From Solirubrobacterales bacterium (GTDB lineage Bacteria; Actinomycetota; Thermoleophilia; Solirubrobacterales; 70-9), in the NCBI GenBank assembly GCA_025936755.1, contig JAICSS010000006.1:54205-118204 (forward strand): a stretch of 64,000 bases of DNA, written 5' to 3'. Numbering within the stretch: position 1 is the first letter of the stretch; every line of letters starts with the position of its first letter. The notes beneath the pieces were generated by a model. It ran no database searches, had not been told where the DNA came from, and saw nothing but the letters and a program-made list of their open reading frames with translations. The position numbers and the translations under genes are program-made. Below are positions 25,677-35,019 of the stretch, in pieces.

Positions 25677-28205
25677 ATGGACGCCAACGTCCTCACCGGC
25701 GGCCGGATCGAAGAGCGCGAGCTCGAGAAGGAGATGCGCTCGTCGTACCTCGACTACGCGATGAGCGTGATCGTCGGCCGGGCGCTGCCCGACGTGCGCG
25801 ACGGGCTGAAGCCGGTGCACCGGCGGGTGCTCTACGCGATGCACGACATCGGCCTGCAGCCGACCCGCTCCTACCGCAAGTGCGCCTACATCGTCGGCGA
25901 GGTGATGGGCAAGTACCACCCGCACGGCGACTCGGCGATCTACGACACCCTGGTGCGGATGGCGCAGGACTTCTCCCTGCGCTACATGCTCGTCGACGGC
26001 CAGGGCAACTTCGGCTCGATCGACGACGACCCGGCAGCTGCCATGAGATATACCGAGGCCCGCCTCGGACGCCTCGCGACGGAGCTGCTGCGGGACATCG
26101 ACACCGACACCGTCGACTTCGGCCCCAACTACGACGAGAAGGCGAGCGAACCGCTGGTGCTGCCGGCGCGGTTCCCGAACCTGCTGGTCAACGGCACCTC
26201 CGGGATCGCGGTCGGGATGGCGACCAACATCCCCCCGCACAACCTGCGCGAGGTCGCCGCCGCGGTCGCCGCCTACATCGACGACCCGGGGATCGACCTC
26301 GAGGGCCTGATGCAGCACGTCAAGGGCCCGGACTTCCCCGGCGGCGGGATCATGAGCCGCGAGGGGATCCGCGACGCCTACGCCTCCGGCCGCGGCAGCA
26401 TCAAGGTCCGCGCCCGGGCCCACGTCGAGCCGCTGAAGGGGGGCAAGGAGGCGATCGTCGTCACCGAGCTGCCGTTCATGGTCAAGAAGGGCGGCGAAGG
26501 CGGCCTGATCACGAAGATCGCCGACCTGGTCCGCGACAAGAAGCTGGAGGGGATCTCCGACCTGCGCGACGAGACCGACCGCTCGGGGATGCGCCTGGTG
26601 ATCGAGCTGAAGCGCGGCGGCCCGCCGGCCAAAGTCGTCCTCAACAACCTCTACAAGAAAACGGCGATGCAGACGACCTTCGGCGCCAACATGGTGGCGC
26701 TGGTCGACGGCGTCCCGAAGACGTTGAGCCTGCGCGAACTGGTCCACCACTACGTGGAGCACCAGCGCGAGGTCGTCACCCGCCGCACCCAGTTCGAACT
26801 GCGCCGGGCCGAGGCGCGCGCCCACATCCTCGAGGGGCTGCTGGTCGCGCTCGACAACCTCGACGCGGTGATCGCGCTGATCCGCGGCTCGAAAGACCCG
26901 GACGCCGCCCGCGAAGGGCTGATCGACCAGTTCGAGCTCTCGCGCGAGCAGGCGCAGGCGATCCTCGACATGCGCCTGCAGCGCCTGACCGCGCTCGAGG
27001 CCGACAAGGTCCGGGCCGAGCACGCCGACCTGATGGAGCGGATCGGCGAGCTGCGGGCGATCCTCGGCGACGAAGCCAAGGTGATGGGCCTGGTCAAGGA
27101 CGAGCTGGCCGAAATCGTCGAGTCCTACGGCGACGAGCGCCGCACCGAACTGGCCCACTTCGAGGGCGACGTCGGGATCGAGGACATGATCGCCGACCAG
27201 CAGATGGTGATCTCGCTGACGGCCTCCGGCTACGTCAAGCGACTGCCGCTGGCGACCTACCGCCAGCAGCGCCGGGGCGGCGTCGGGGTGATGGGCATGA
27301 ACCTGAAAGAGGACGACTACATCGCCCACCTCCACATCTGCTCGACCCACGACTTCCTGCTCTTCTTCACCAACCGCGGCAAGGTCTACCGGCTCAAGGT
27401 CTACGAGCTGCCGGAGGGCGCCCGCCAGGCGAAAGGCAGCTCGCTGAACAACCTGCTGCCGCTGCGCGAAGGCGAGCGGGTGATGGCCGTGATCCCGACC
27501 CGGGACTTCAAGGAGGACAAGTACCTGGCCTTCGCCACCGCCAGGGGGCTGATCAAGAAAACGAAATTCCTCGCCTACAACACGCCGATCCGCGCCGACG
27601 GGATCATCGCGATCAAGGTCAAGGACGGCGACGAGCTGGTCCAGGTGCGCCGTACCTCGGGCGAAGACGACATCCTCATGGTCTCCCACTCCGGCCACGC
27701 CTCCCGCTTCTCCGAGGGCCACGTGCGGGAGATGGGCCGCGACACCAGCGGCGTCAAAGGGATGAACGTCTCCGGCAAGGACAACCGGGTGCTGGCGATG
27801 GACATCGCCCGCAACGACACCGAACTGTTCGTCGTCACCGAGAACGGCTACGGCAAGCGGACGCCGGTCTCCGAGTACCCGGTGAAGGGTCGCGGCACCA
27901 AAGGCGTCCTCACCGTGAAGATGACGGAGAAGAAGGGCGGCCTCACCGGGGCCCTGATCGTCGGCGAGCACCAGGACCTCCTCTTCATCTCCCAGAACGG
28001 GATGGTCCAGCGCACCTCCGTCAGCGGCATCTCGCAGATGGGCCGCTCGACCCAGGGCGTGCGGGTGATGAACATCAAGGACGACGACCGCGTCAGCGCC
28101 GTCGCCCTCGTGGTCGAGTCCGAGGAGGGCGAAGCCGCCGCCGGTGCCGAGAATGCCGACCAGGAGGAGCTGGTCGAAGCCTCACCCGACGGGGCCGGCG
28201 AGTAG
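25677..28205 (+). CDS. gyrA: DNA gyrase subunit A
   Basis: 842 residues. The catalytic tyrosine is in [11 protein letters not shown]. The quinolone-region helix reads [20 protein letters not shown], with Ser and Asp at the positions whose change gives resistance, so it is wild type. The C-terminal six-bladed DNA-wrapping domain starts near 510, and its GyrA box is [11 protein letters not shown] Glu/Asp-rich tail of about 25 residues follows. GGAGGAA precedes ATG 25677; it is 30 bases after gyrB. It is convergent with the next gene with only 6 bases between. Confidence 0.98.
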   Translation: MDANVLTGGRIEERELEKEMRSSYLDYAMSVIVGRALPDVRDGLKPVHRRVLYAMHDIGLQPTRSYRKCAYIVGEVMGKYHPHGDSAIYDTLVRMAQDFSLRYMLVDGQGNFGSIDDDPAAAMRYTEARLGRLATELLRDIDTDTVDFGPNYDEKASEPLVLPARFPNLLVNGTSGIAVGMATNIPPHNLREVAAAVAAYIDDPGIDLEGLMQHVKGPDFPGGGIMSREGIRDAYASGRGSIKVRARAHVEPLKGGKEAIVVTELPFMVKKGGEGGLITKIADLVRDKKLEGISDLRDETDRSGMRLVIELKRGGPPAKVVLNNLYKKTAMQTTFGANMVALVDGVPKTLSLRELVHHYVEHQREVVTRRTQFELRRAEARAHILEGLLVALDNLDAVIALIRGSKDPDAAREGLIDQFELSREQAQAILDMRLQRLTALEADKVRAEHADLMERIGELRAILGDEAKVMGLVKDELAEIVESYGDERRTELAHFEGDVGIEDMIADQQMVISLTASGYVKRLPLATYRQQRRGGVGVMGMNLKEDDYIAHLHICSTHDFLLFFTNRGKVYRLKVYELPEGARQAKGSSLNNLLPLREGERVMAVIPTRDFKEDKYLAFATARGLIKKTKFLAYNTPIRADGIIAIKVKDGDELVQVRRTSGEDDILMVSHSGHASRFSEGHVREMGRDTSGVKGMNVSGKDNRVLAMDIARNDTELFVVTENGYGKRTPVSEYPVKGRGTKGVLTVKMTEKKGGLTGALIVGEHQDLLFISQNGMVQRTSVSGISQMGRSTQGVRVMNIKDDDRVSAVALVVESEEGEAAAGAENADQEELVEASPDGAGE

Positions 28206-28211
28206 CCGCGC

Positions 28212-29183
28212 CTAGAACGGCACTTCGAGGAAGGTTTCCCAGCTCGGGCCGGTCAGCGGGAAGCGAGAGGCGCCGGGGAAGTCGACGCTGAGGTCGCCGG
28301 ACCAGGAGTTGCTGCCGTCGGCGTAGGCGCGGTAGCGGCCGGTGCCGTGGAACGGAGCCGGCGGCGAGAGCTTGGCGGTGGTGAGCGCTTCGTCGGTGCG
28401 GATCCGGCTTGGCTTGCGCAGGACGGCGATCCTGAAGATCGCGAGGCGGCCACGGGTCTCTTCGGTGGTGGCGACGAACTGGGTGTTGCGCCTGCTTTCG
28501 AGGACAACCAAGGTGCTGGCGTCGATCCCTTCGCGGGCGACGGAGAGCAGGGCGGCCCTGGGTTCGAAGAAACCGAAGAAGCCGGATCCGCCGCCCCGGC
28601 CGCGGCGGCCGAGGCACTTCGGCGCCGGCACCACGACGGCGCCCCTGGCCCGGTGGACGCGGACGGTGACGTAGCCGTGCTCGCCCCTGAAGCGGAGGTT
28701 GCCGCGGAAGACGCCGTGCTTCTTGATGAAGCGGTTGGCGCCGCGGCAGGTGCGCCGCCTGCCGACCCAGGTGCGGTGGCGGGAGGCGCGGAAGCGCATC
28801 TTCACCTTGCCGAAGTGGCCGAAGGTGGCCTGCAGGCGTTCGGGCCGGGCGATGCCGCGCGCCATGTAGGAGGTGGCGACGCGCTTGCCGCGGCGGCCGC
28901 GCCAGACCTCGACGAAGACGGCGCTGCCGAAGGTGCTGACCCCGACCTCGTAGCCGTCAGCCTGCAGCACGAAGCCGGAGCGGAAGGCCGGTGCGGGGCT
29001 GACCGGCTTGCCGTGCTGACTGAGCCGGTCGAGCAGGCGGCTGCGCGGCGGCGGCAGCAGGCGCTGGGGCGAGGCCGCCCGGCGATCCTGGATCCGGGGG
29101 TGCCCCTTCGCCAGCGCGCTGCCGGCGAGCGCCGCGCTCAGACCCAGCGCGAGCAGGACGAGGATCGCGAGCCGCGCCCTCAT
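28212..29183 (-). CDS. Secreted basic protein of unknown function, coupled to a serine protease
   Basis: 323 residues from ATG 29183, which overlaps the protease stop (ATGA). A signal peptide (about 1-25, ending ALAGSALA-KG) is followed by a strongly Arg/Lys-rich region (about 30-190) and a mixed C-terminal region with LVVLESRRNTQFVATTEETR. Five cysteines or fewer are visible (for example RRTCRGAN, PKCLGRR), so disulfides are possible. I recognise no family. Coupling to the secreted trypsin-like protease suggests a substrate, inhibitor or cell-surface partner. Confidence 0.75.
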   Translation of the reverse strand: MRARLAILVLLALGLSAALAGSALAKGHPRIQDRRAASPQRLLPPPRSRLLDRLSQHGKPVSPAPAFRSGFVLQADGYEVGVSTFGSAVFVEVWRGRRGKRVATSYMARGIARPERLQATFGHFGKVKMRFRASRHRTWVGRRRTCRGANRFIKKHGVFRGNLRFRGEHGYVTVRVHRARGAVVVPAPKCLGRRGRGGGSGFFGFFEPRAALLSVAREGIDASTLVVLESRRNTQFVATTEETRGRLAIFRIAVLRKPSRIRTDEALTTAKLSPPAPFHGTGRYRAYADGSNSWSGDLSVDFPGASRFPLTGPSWETFLEVPF

Positions 29184-30172
29184 CGCATCCTCGCCGCGCG
29201 GCCGTAGAGGCGCGCGACTTCCTTCCCGAAGTAGGCCCCGTAAGCGGGCGAGGTTTCGTCGAAGTAGCCGTAGTCGGTGACGCCGTTGAGCCGCCCGTCC
29301 GCGATCGTCCAGCCGCCGCCCGAGGCGCCGCCGGTGAGCTGGCAGGTGACGGCGAGGTTGAGCGGGCCCGGGAAGACGAAGGAGCTGGCGTCGTGTCCGA
29401 GGAAGCGGGTGCCGCGGCAGATCCGCTGCGTTTCCCCGTCGAAGGGGGCTTCGGCCGGGTAACCGTGGACGTCGAAGGTCTGGTTCGCCTTCAGGTCGAA
29501 TGCGATCCCGGTCCCGCCGACCGCCTCGCCGAGCTTCGCGCCGGCCTGGTTGCGGCCGACCACGATCGCGCCGACGTCGTAGTTCTCGCTGCCGTCGGCC
29601 CGCCACTGCCTGGTGGTGTCGATCCAGCGGACGGGGAAGATGCCGAACGGCCGCTGGCCGTAGCGGTAGGCGGGGATGAAGGCCATCGGGCCCGTGAACC
29701 ATCGCCCATGCCTGCCGCCGCTGTTGAGGCAGTGGCCGGCGGTGACGACGACGCTCTCGTTGCGGGAGCGCACCGCGGTCCCGGAGCAGCGCGCGTAGCC
29801 GAAGATCCCGAAGGAGAGGAAGAGCGCGCCGTTGACCCGGAACTCGGGCAGGGTGGGGTCCGGCACCTGTTCGAAGTCGGCGCCGAAGTCCTTGCCGGGA
29901 ATGCCCAGGGCCGCAACGCGGCCGCCCTCGCCGCGGCGGCCGCTCCTCACCGCCGGGCGCGTCCCGTGCCGCCGCGGGAGGACCTCGATCGGCTTCGCCG
30001 CCCGCAGCCGCGCCGGCGTCCAGAAGGCAGCCGCCGCACGGGCGGAGGTCGATTCGACCCAGACGCCGCTGTGGGCGCCGGCGGCGGCGACCGGGAACGC
30101 GGTGGAGAGCAGGCAGGCCGCGATCACGGCAGCGCCGACCCCACGCCGAATCCCACCAGCCCTCGAGCTCAT
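29180..30172 (-). CDS. Secreted trypsin-like serine protease
   Basis: 330 residues. A signal peptide (about 10-33, AVIAACLLSTAFPVAAAGAHS) precedes a propeptide-like region to about residue 100. The catalytic triad of the S1 fold is visible: VVTAGHC (His), SENYDVGAIVV (Asp) and GGASGGGW (Ser). Cysteines around the triad fit disulfides (RCSG with GHC; CRG with CQL). It resembles glutamyl-endopeptidase/V8-like enzymes by the GASGGG motif. It lies directly downstream of a hairpin after the HNH gene and is coupled to the following secreted protein. Confidence 0.88.
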   Translation of the reverse strand: MSSRAGGIRRGVGAAVIAACLLSTAFPVAAAGAHSGVWVESTSARAAAAFWTPARLRAAKPIEVLPRRHGTRPAVRSGRRGEGGRVAALGIPGKDFGADFEQVPDPTLPEFRVNGALFLSFGIFGYARCSGTAVRSRNESVVVTAGHCLNSGGRHGRWFTGPMAFIPAYRYGQRPFGIFPVRWIDTTRQWRADGSENYDVGAIVVGRNQAGAKLGEAVGGTGIAFDLKANQTFDVHGYPAEAPFDGETQRICRGTRFLGHDASSFVFPGPLNLAVTCQLTGGASGGGWTIADGRLNGVTDYGYFDETSPAYGAYFGKEVARLYGRAARMR

Positions 30173-30202
30173 CGGGGCTGGATTCGATCTTTGCGCCCAG
30201 AA

Positions 30203-30222
30203 GCCTCTTTTGGTCGAGAGGC
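30203..30222 (-). terminator. Hairpin after the HNH gene
   Basis: GCCTCT (30203-30208) pairs with AGAGGC (30217-30222), with an 8-base loop, starting one base after the HNH stop codon on the reverse strand. It lacks a T-run, so it is a weak terminator candidate in the 50-base gap before the protease gene. Confidence 0.4.
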
Positions 30223-30732
30223 CTAAGCCGCCTGCGGCAGGTACTGCTCCCAGGCCGAGGGGATCTTCGGGCTGGCGACCTGGATGAAGACGGTCGGAGG
30301 CGGCGCCTTCGGCGTGTTCGCCGGGTGCATTTCGATCTCCCGCGGCAGCCGGTTCCCCTTGCGGCGGTTGCAGGGCGGGCAGGCGGCGACGATGTTCTCC
30401 CAGACCGAGAGGCCGCCCCGGGAGCGGGGGATGACGTGGTCGACGGTGAGCCCGGATTTGGTCGAGCCGCAGTACTGGCAGGTCCAGGAGTCGCGGGCGA
30501 GGACGGCGCGGCGGGTGATCTTGCGGCGGTGCGCCTCGCGCGGGATGCGGACGTAGCTGACCAGCCGGATCACGTCCGGGCGCTCCATCGTCATCCGCTC
30601 GGAGTGGAGCGCCGCGCCCTCGCGCTGCTCCAGCAGTTCGGCCTTTTCCTTGAGCAGGAGGACAGCGGCTCGTCTCAACGTGCAGACGTTGATCGGCTCA
30701 TACGTCGCGTTGAGTACCAGAACCCTGGCCAT
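30223..30732 (-). CDS. HNH endonuclease family protein
   Basis: 169 residues. The HNH core is WTCQYCGSTKSGLTVDHVIP (residues about 82-101), then RGGLSVWENIVAACPPCNRRKGN, giving two CxxC zinc pairs and the catalytic His. The N-terminal ATYEPINVCTLRRAAVLLLK is shared by a widespread actinobacterial chromosomal HNH group of unknown role, not by restriction enzymes or homing introns. TACAAT about 12 bases before ATG 30732 is a good -10. Nothing nearby suggests phage or mobility. Confidence 0.9.
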   Translation of the reverse strand: MARVLVLNATYEPINVCTLRRAAVLLLKEKAELLEQREGAALHSERMTMERPDVIRLVSYVRIPREAHRRKITRRAVLARDSWTCQYCGSTKSGLTVDHVIPRSRGGLSVWENIVAACPPCNRRKGNRLPREIEMHPANTPKAPPPTVFIQVASPKIPSAWEQYLPQAA

Positions 30733-30796
30733 AACTGACCGGAAATTGTAGGCACCTCGGCGCCTGTCCCCGTCTCCGAGGCGGTTTCGCCCCCGT

Positions 30797-31630
30797 TCAG
30801 CCGCGCGGATAGGAGCCGAGGATCCGCACCGAGGCGGCTTTCGTACGCAGCGCCGCGATCGCCTCGGCCACCGCCGGATCGGTCTCCCTGCCCTCGAGGT
30901 CGCAGAAGAACATGTACTGGCCGAGGCCCTGCCGCAGCGGTCGCGACTCGATCCGGGTGAGGTTGATCCCGCGGCCGGAGAACTCGCTCAGGCACTCGAC
31001 CAGGGCGCCGGGGTGGTCGGCTCCGACCTCGGAGAAGACGAGCGAGGTCTTCCACGACCCCGAGCCCACGGGCTCGCTGCCGGCGGGGGCGATCCAGACG
31101 AAGCGGGTGACGTTGTCAGGCTGGTCCTCGACTCCTTCCCGCAGCAGCTCGCACCCGTAGAGCGCCGCCGCCGCCCGCGCCCCCAGAGCCGCCCACGGCC
31201 GCGAGGACTCGCTCACCATCCGCACCGCCGCGGCGGTGCTGCTGGCGTTCCGCAGTTCCACCTCGGGGAAGGTCTCGCGCAGGAAGCGCTGGCACTGGGC
31301 CAGCGGCTGCGGGTGCGAGAGCACCGCCTCGACGTCCTCCGCGCGCGTCCCCGTGCGGGCGATCAGGTGGACGCGGACGCGGTAGTCGTGCTCGCCGACG
31401 ATCGTCACCGCGGCCGCCTCGAAGGCGAGGGTGTCGAGGGTGGGGCGGACCGAGCCCTCGAGCGAGTTCTCGATCGGGACCAGCGCCCGGTCGGCCTCGC
31501 CGCGCTCGACGGCGAGGATCGCGTCGGTGATCGTCGCCGTGCGTAGCGGCTCGAAGCCGCCCTCGGGGATCGCCTCGCCGAGGGCGTCTTCGGTGAAGGT
31601 TCCGGCAGGGCCAAGACAGGCGATGCGCAT
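30797..31630 (-). CDS. pheA: Prephenate dehydratase
   Basis: 277 residues from ATG 31630 (MRIACLGPAGTFTEDA); upstream in-frame sequence overlaps the neighbour and is not supported. The catalytic half (1-180) has VPIENSLEGSV and the active-site Thr region NASSTAAAVR. The ACT regulatory domain (about 195-270) carries the phenylalanine-binding ESRPLRQGLGQYMFF. It converts prephenate to phenylpyruvate and is feedback-inhibited by Phe in the family. No chorismate mutase domain is fused. Confidence 0.95.
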   Translation of the reverse strand: MRIACLGPAGTFTEDALGEAIPEGGFEPLRTATITDAILAVERGEADRALVPIENSLEGSVRPTLDTLAFEAAAVTIVGEHDYRVRVHLIARTGTRAEDVEAVLSHPQPLAQCQRFLRETFPEVELRNASSTAAAVRMVSESSRPWAALGARAAAALYGCELLREGVEDQPDNVTRFVWIAPAGSEPVGSGSWKTSLVFSEVGADHPGALVECLSEFSGRGINLTRIESRPLRQGLGQYMFFCDLEGRETDPAVAEAIAALRTKAASVRILGSYPRG

Positions 31631-31644
31631 GCCCACAGCCTGCC

Positions 31645-32676
31645 CTATTCGATCGACAGCGTGTAGCTCGCTTCGTTGTTTTCGAGGACTTCCTCGCCGG
31701 GCACCGGTTCGACTTCGACTTCGATCGTCACTTCGCCTTTCGGCGCCGGCGTCAGCGGGATCACCGCGGACACGGTTTCGCCGGCCGGGAGTTCGTCGAT
31801 TTCGCCGGTCACGGTGGTGCCTTCGTAGGTGACGGAGACGCCGACCCCGTTCTCGGTCGATTCGAGGGGGTTGCGGACCGAGACTTCGACTTCGACGCCT
31901 TCGGCGCCGGCGATCGTCGTCGGCGCGCCTTCGATCAGTTCGGTGCCGTTGACGGCGACCCCCGCGATTTCGGTGCCATGGACGCCGGAGACGCTGCTTT
32001 CGCCGCCGCTGACGGCGCCGAGGGCGTCGCTGACGGTGGTCGGGTCGAGCCACTTTTCGTCAGGGAGGAAGGTGCTCTTCGGCAGGTCGCTGTCGGAGAT
32101 GCCGTTGTCGGCGAGCACCGCGTCGACTTCCGGCCGCACCACCTGTTCGTAGATCACGTCGGCGGCGAGCAGCTTCTGCATCTGCCTCGCGATCACTTCC
32201 GTCGCCTTCTCCGCGCCCGCGTTGCCCAGCGCGTCGTCGGTCTTTTCGGCGATCTTGTCCATCGCGCTGGCGCGCAGCTGGTAGGTCAGCTCGAGGTTGG
32301 ACTGGGCCCGCGACATGTCTCCCGGCGCGCTGAGACCGTCTATCCGCGAGGCCTCGCTGTCGACCGCGCTGCGGTCGGCTTCGACCTGGTCGACGAAGTC
32401 GGTGACCGAACCGCTGCCCGGTTCTTCCAGCAGCTTGAAGAACGAGGCGCTGGTCTGGTGGGTCTCTTCGACGATCTGGGTGACGTTGCGGGCGTAGTCG
32501 CTGAGCTTGCGGTTGGCGCGAGCGTCGAGGCACCCCTTGACCCCGAGCACGATCAGGATCAGCAGCAGCAGGCCGCCGCCGAGGGCGAGCCCGCGCCGCA
32601 GCATGATCTGCTGGCGCTCGGGTCGGCGTTTGGGCCGCTCGCGCCGAGGCGGGCGTCGTGAGGTGAAGTCCTCCAC
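31645..32676 (-). CDS. Membrane-anchored extracytoplasmic protein with C-terminal CARDB-like domain
   Basis: 343 residues from GTG 32676. A basic cytoplasmic start (RRPPRRERPKRRPERQQ) precedes one helix (about 30-50), with a helical region at 55-190 and a beta-rich C-terminal domain at about 240-343 (EVEVSVRNPLESTENGVGV... PAGETVSAVIPLTP) of CARDB/NPCBM-like type. It lies 14 bases before pheA. TACTCT lies seven bases before the start. Glutamate codons are largely GAA, unlike neighbouring cytoplasmic genes. Role unknown; the basic tail and divergent kinase gene hint at a wall-sensing function, which is only inference. Confidence 0.75.
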   Translation of the reverse strand: MEDFTSRRPPRRERPKRRPERQQIMLRRGLALGGGLLLLILIVLGVKGCLDARANRKLSDYARNVTQIVEETHQTSASFFKLLEEPGSGSVTDFVDQVEADRSAVDSEASRIDGLSAPGDMSRAQSNLELTYQLRASAMDKIAEKTDDALGNAGAEKATEVIARQMQKLLAADVIYEQVVRPEVDAVLADNGISDSDLPKSTFLPDEKWLDPTTVSDALGAVSGGESSVSGVHGTEIAGVAVNGTELIEGAPTTIAGAEGVEVEVSVRNPLESTENGVGVSVTYEGTTVTGEIDELPAGETVSAVIPLTPAPKGEVTIEVEVEPVPGEEVLENNEASYTLSIE

Positions 32677-32795
32677 GGGGGCGAGAGTATGACTTCTGAT
32701 GCGGCCGCGGCGTCAGGAGACCCCGCAAACGGTGGGTTTTTCCCAGCCGCCCGTCGGGCAGGAAGGCTTTCTTTTCCGGCGAACTGGGAAGAGCG

Positions 32796-33713
32796 ATGGT
32801 CGGCTCGCTCGTCCTCAACCGGTTCCTGATCGAGCGCCGCATCGGCAGCGGCGGGTTCGGCGTCGTCTACGAGGCCTGGGACGGCCGCCTGGAGCGGCCG
32901 GTGGCGGTGAAGGCGATCGAGCAGCGGGGGGAGGCGGGGCGCCGTGTCCTGCGCGAGGCGCAGGCCGCCGCCCGCCTGAACCACCCGGGGATCGTCACCC
33001 TGTACGAGCTGGGGGAGGAGGACGGCAACGCGCTGCTGGTGACCGAGCTGGTCGAGGGGTCGACGCTGGCCCGGCTCGCCCACGCCGGCGAGCTCTCCGA
33101 CCGCGAGATCGGCGAGATCGGCGCCGACCTCTGCGAGGCCCTCGACCATGCCCATTCGCGCGGCGTCGTCCACCGCGACATCAAGCCGCAGAACGTGCAG
33201 GTCGTCGAGGACTCCGAACCACGGGCGAAGCTGATGGACTTCGGCGTCGCCCACCTCGCCGACGAGGCGCCGCTGACCGCGGCGGGGGACGTCGTCGGCA
33301 CCCTCGCCTACATGGCCCCCGAGCAGGCGGAGGGCCGGCGCGCCGGCCCCGAGGCCGACGTCTACTCGCTCGCCCTGACCCTGTACGAGTGCTGGAGCGG
33401 CGAGAACCCGCACCGCCGCGCCACCCCGGCGGCGACCGCGCGGGCGATCGGCGGCCGGGTGCGGCCCCTGCGCCGGCTCCGCCCCGACCTGCCGCGGGAG
33501 CTGACCGCGACGGTCGACGCCTGCCTGGCGCTGCGCCCCAACCACCGGTCCTCGCTGGAGGAGCTGGGGACGACGATCGAGGGCGCGCTCGACCAGCTCG
33601 ACGATCGCCTGCCCGCCGCCCACCCCCACGGCGCCCTCACCCGGCTCGGCGCCCTCGCCGCCGCGGTCGCGGCAGGCGGCTTTCTCGCCCTCCACGGCGC
33701 CGCCCTGCCCTAG
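32796..33713 (+). CDS. Short membrane-anchored Ser/Thr protein kinase
   Basis: 305 residues. Kinase motifs are all present: GSGGFGVVYEAW, VAVKAIE, HRDIKPQNVQ, DFGVAH and APEQAEG. The kinase domain fills residues 8-270. A single hydrophobic helix at the C-terminus (about 282-303) leaves almost no external domain, so it should sense through partners. It heads the fhaA-fhaB-pstP-rodA-pbpA-pknB-ddl cluster in the place where pknA would be expected to act. Its start follows a GGGAAGAG ribosome site. Confidence 0.88.
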   Translation: MVGSLVLNRFLIERRIGSGGFGVVYEAWDGRLERPVAVKAIEQRGEAGRRVLREAQAAARLNHPGIVTLYELGEEDGNALLVTELVEGSTLARLAHAGELSDREIGEIGADLCEALDHAHSRGVVHRDIKPQNVQVVEDSEPRAKLMDFGVAHLADEAPLTAAGDVVGTLAYMAPEQAEGRRAGPEADVYSLALTLYECWSGENPHRRATPAATARAIGGRVRPLRRLRPDLPRELTATVDACLALRPNHRSSLEELGTTIEGALDQLDDRLPAAHPHGALTRLGALAAAVAAGGFLALHGAALP

Positions 33714-33722
33714 CCCCTTCCC

Positions 33723-33728
33723 TAGGAT
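33723..33728 (+). promoter_or_regulatory. fhaA: -10 element for a leaderless fhaA transcript
   Basis: TAGGAT is followed by 6 bases and then ATC 33735, in frame with fhaA. The arrangement matches TAGGGT-N6-ATG in front of the flippase gene at 57584. Confidence 0.4.
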
Positions 33729-33761
33729 TTCCCCATCGGTGCGCTGAGTCGTCTGGAGTCG

Positions 33762-34511
33762 ATGTTCGAAGGCCTCGTCGAGGGGGTCTTCAGCCGCGCC
33801 TTCAGCTCGGAGGTGCAGCCGGTCGAACTGGCGCGCAAGCTGGCGAAGGAAATGGACGCCCACAAGACCGCCTCGGTCCAGCGCGTCTACGTCCCCAACG
33901 AGTACACGGTCTTCCTCGGCCGCCAGGACCGCGGCAAGCTCGAAGGCTACGAGCGCTCGCTCGAGCAGGAGCTCTCCGGCTACCTGCTGGAGCACGCGCG
34001 GCGGCGCGGCTACGACCTCCTGACCCGGCCCGCGGTCGAGTTCAAGACCGACGAGCGGCTGCGGCTGGGGGAGTTCGGGATCCAGGCGCGGCTGGTGAAG
34101 CCGGCGGCGCACGAGGGCCAGGCTCCCGAGCAGGGCGAAGAGGGCCACACGATGGTCTACTCGGCGGTGCGCGAGCGCGACCGCAACCGGCCGAAGCGGC
34201 CCGAGCAGGCGGTGGGGGCGCTGGTCTCCACCCGCGCCGTCGTCACGCTCGGCGACCGCCGCTACGTGCTCGACGGCCCGGTGGCGACGATCGGGCGCTC
34301 GAAGTCGGTCGAGTGCGTGCTCTCCGACCCCAACGTCTCCCGCCGCCACGCCGAGCTGCGGCGCGGCGACAACGGCGACTGGCAGATCGTCGACCTCGGC
34401 TCGACCAACGGGATCAAGGTCAACGGCCGCCGCGTCCCCTCCACCCGGCTCAGCCCCGGCGACCAGGTCACCGTCGGCACCACCTCCTTCACCTTCGATA
34501 TCGAGCAGTAG
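33762..34511 (+). CDS. fhaA: FHA-domain protein with N-terminal DUF3662 (FhaA)
   Basis: 249 residues from ATG 33762. The DUF3662 region (about 1-115: FSRAFSSEVQPVELARKLAKEM, VPNEYTVFLG) precedes a C-terminal FHA domain (about 165-249) with IGRSKSVECVL, SRRHAELR and GSTNGIKVNG. The FHA domain reads phosphothreonine on kinases; in mycobacteria FhaA is regulated by PknB and binds MviN. The conserved N-terminal helix seems to begin upstream of the ATG, since nine more in-frame codons give IGALSRLES, but the only codon there in the right place is ATC 33735. The true start may therefore be non-canonical. Confidence 0.88.
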   Translation: MFEGLVEGVFSRAFSSEVQPVELARKLAKEMDAHKTASVQRVYVPNEYTVFLGRQDRGKLEGYERSLEQELSGYLLEHARRRGYDLLTRPAVEFKTDERLRLGEFGIQARLVKPAAHEGQAPEQGEEGHTMVYSAVRERDRNRPKRPEQAVGALVSTRAVVTLGDRRYVLDGPVATIGRSKSVECVLSDPNVSRRHAELRRGDNGDWQIVDLGSTNGIKVNGRRVPSTRLSPGDQVTVGTTSFTFDIEQ

Positions 34512-34538
34512 GGCGGCTGCCGCCGTCATTAAGGTGCT

Positions 34539-35015
34539 GTGCGCGTGGACTACGACCCCATCTCAGTAGCCCTCAAGTTCGGCTTCCTCGCCGTCCTCTA
34601 CCTGTTCGTGCTGGTGATCGCGCGCAGCGCCTTCAAGGACCTGCGGCGGACGCTCGCCCCGGCCCCCGACTCGACCGGCTTCCACGCCGCCCCGGGCTTC
34701 GCCGAGGCGCCGCGCGGGCCCGACGCCTGGCTGGTCGCCGAGCGCGGCGGCGGCCTCGAGCGCCAGCACCGCTTCGACCTGATCGGCGGCCTCTCGATCG
34801 GCCGCTCGAAGGAGGCCGACGTGCGGATCGACGACCGCTACGCCTCCAGCCTCCACGCCCGCGTCTTCTCGCGCGAAGGCCGGTTCTTCGTCGAGGACAT
34901 GAGCTCGACCAACGGAACCCTGCTGAACGGCGCCACCCTGCAGGGGGAGGCGGACCTGATCGACGGCGACACGGTGCAGATCGGCGACACCGTCTTCCGC
35001 TTCGAGGTCGGGTGA
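34539..35015 (+). CDS. fhaB: Membrane-anchored FHA-domain protein (FhaB/FipA-type)
   Basis: 158 residues from GTG 34539. One N-terminal helix (about 10-30, ALKFGFLAVLYLFVLVI) anchors a cytoplasmic FHA domain (about 80-158) with LSIGRSKEADVRI, SSLHARVF and MSSTNGTLLNG. In mycobacteria FhaB (FipA) links PknA/PknB signalling to FtsZ and FtsQ. It is placed between fhaA and pstP as in most actinobacteria. It ends 4 bases before pstP. Confidence 0.93.
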   Translation: MRVDYDPISVALKFGFLAVLYLFVLVIARSAFKDLRRTLAPAPDSTGFHAAPGFAEAPRGPDAWLVAERGGGLERQHRFDLIGGLSIGRSKEADVRIDDRYASSLHARVFSREGRFFVEDMSSTNGTLLNGATLQGEADLIDGDTVQIGDTVFRFEVG

Positions 35016-35019
35016 GCGG

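Noticed and set aside
30223..30732. HNH gene as part of a mobile intron, phage or restriction system
   Set aside because: The surroundings are chromosomal, there is no methylase, integrase or split gene, and the N-terminus matches a common chromosomal HNH group.
32690..32795. TTCCCAG...CTGGGAA inverted repeat between 31645-gene and kinase as a fifth palindrome type
   Set aside because: The arms are only seven bases with a loop over 40 bases; compatible with chance in this composition.
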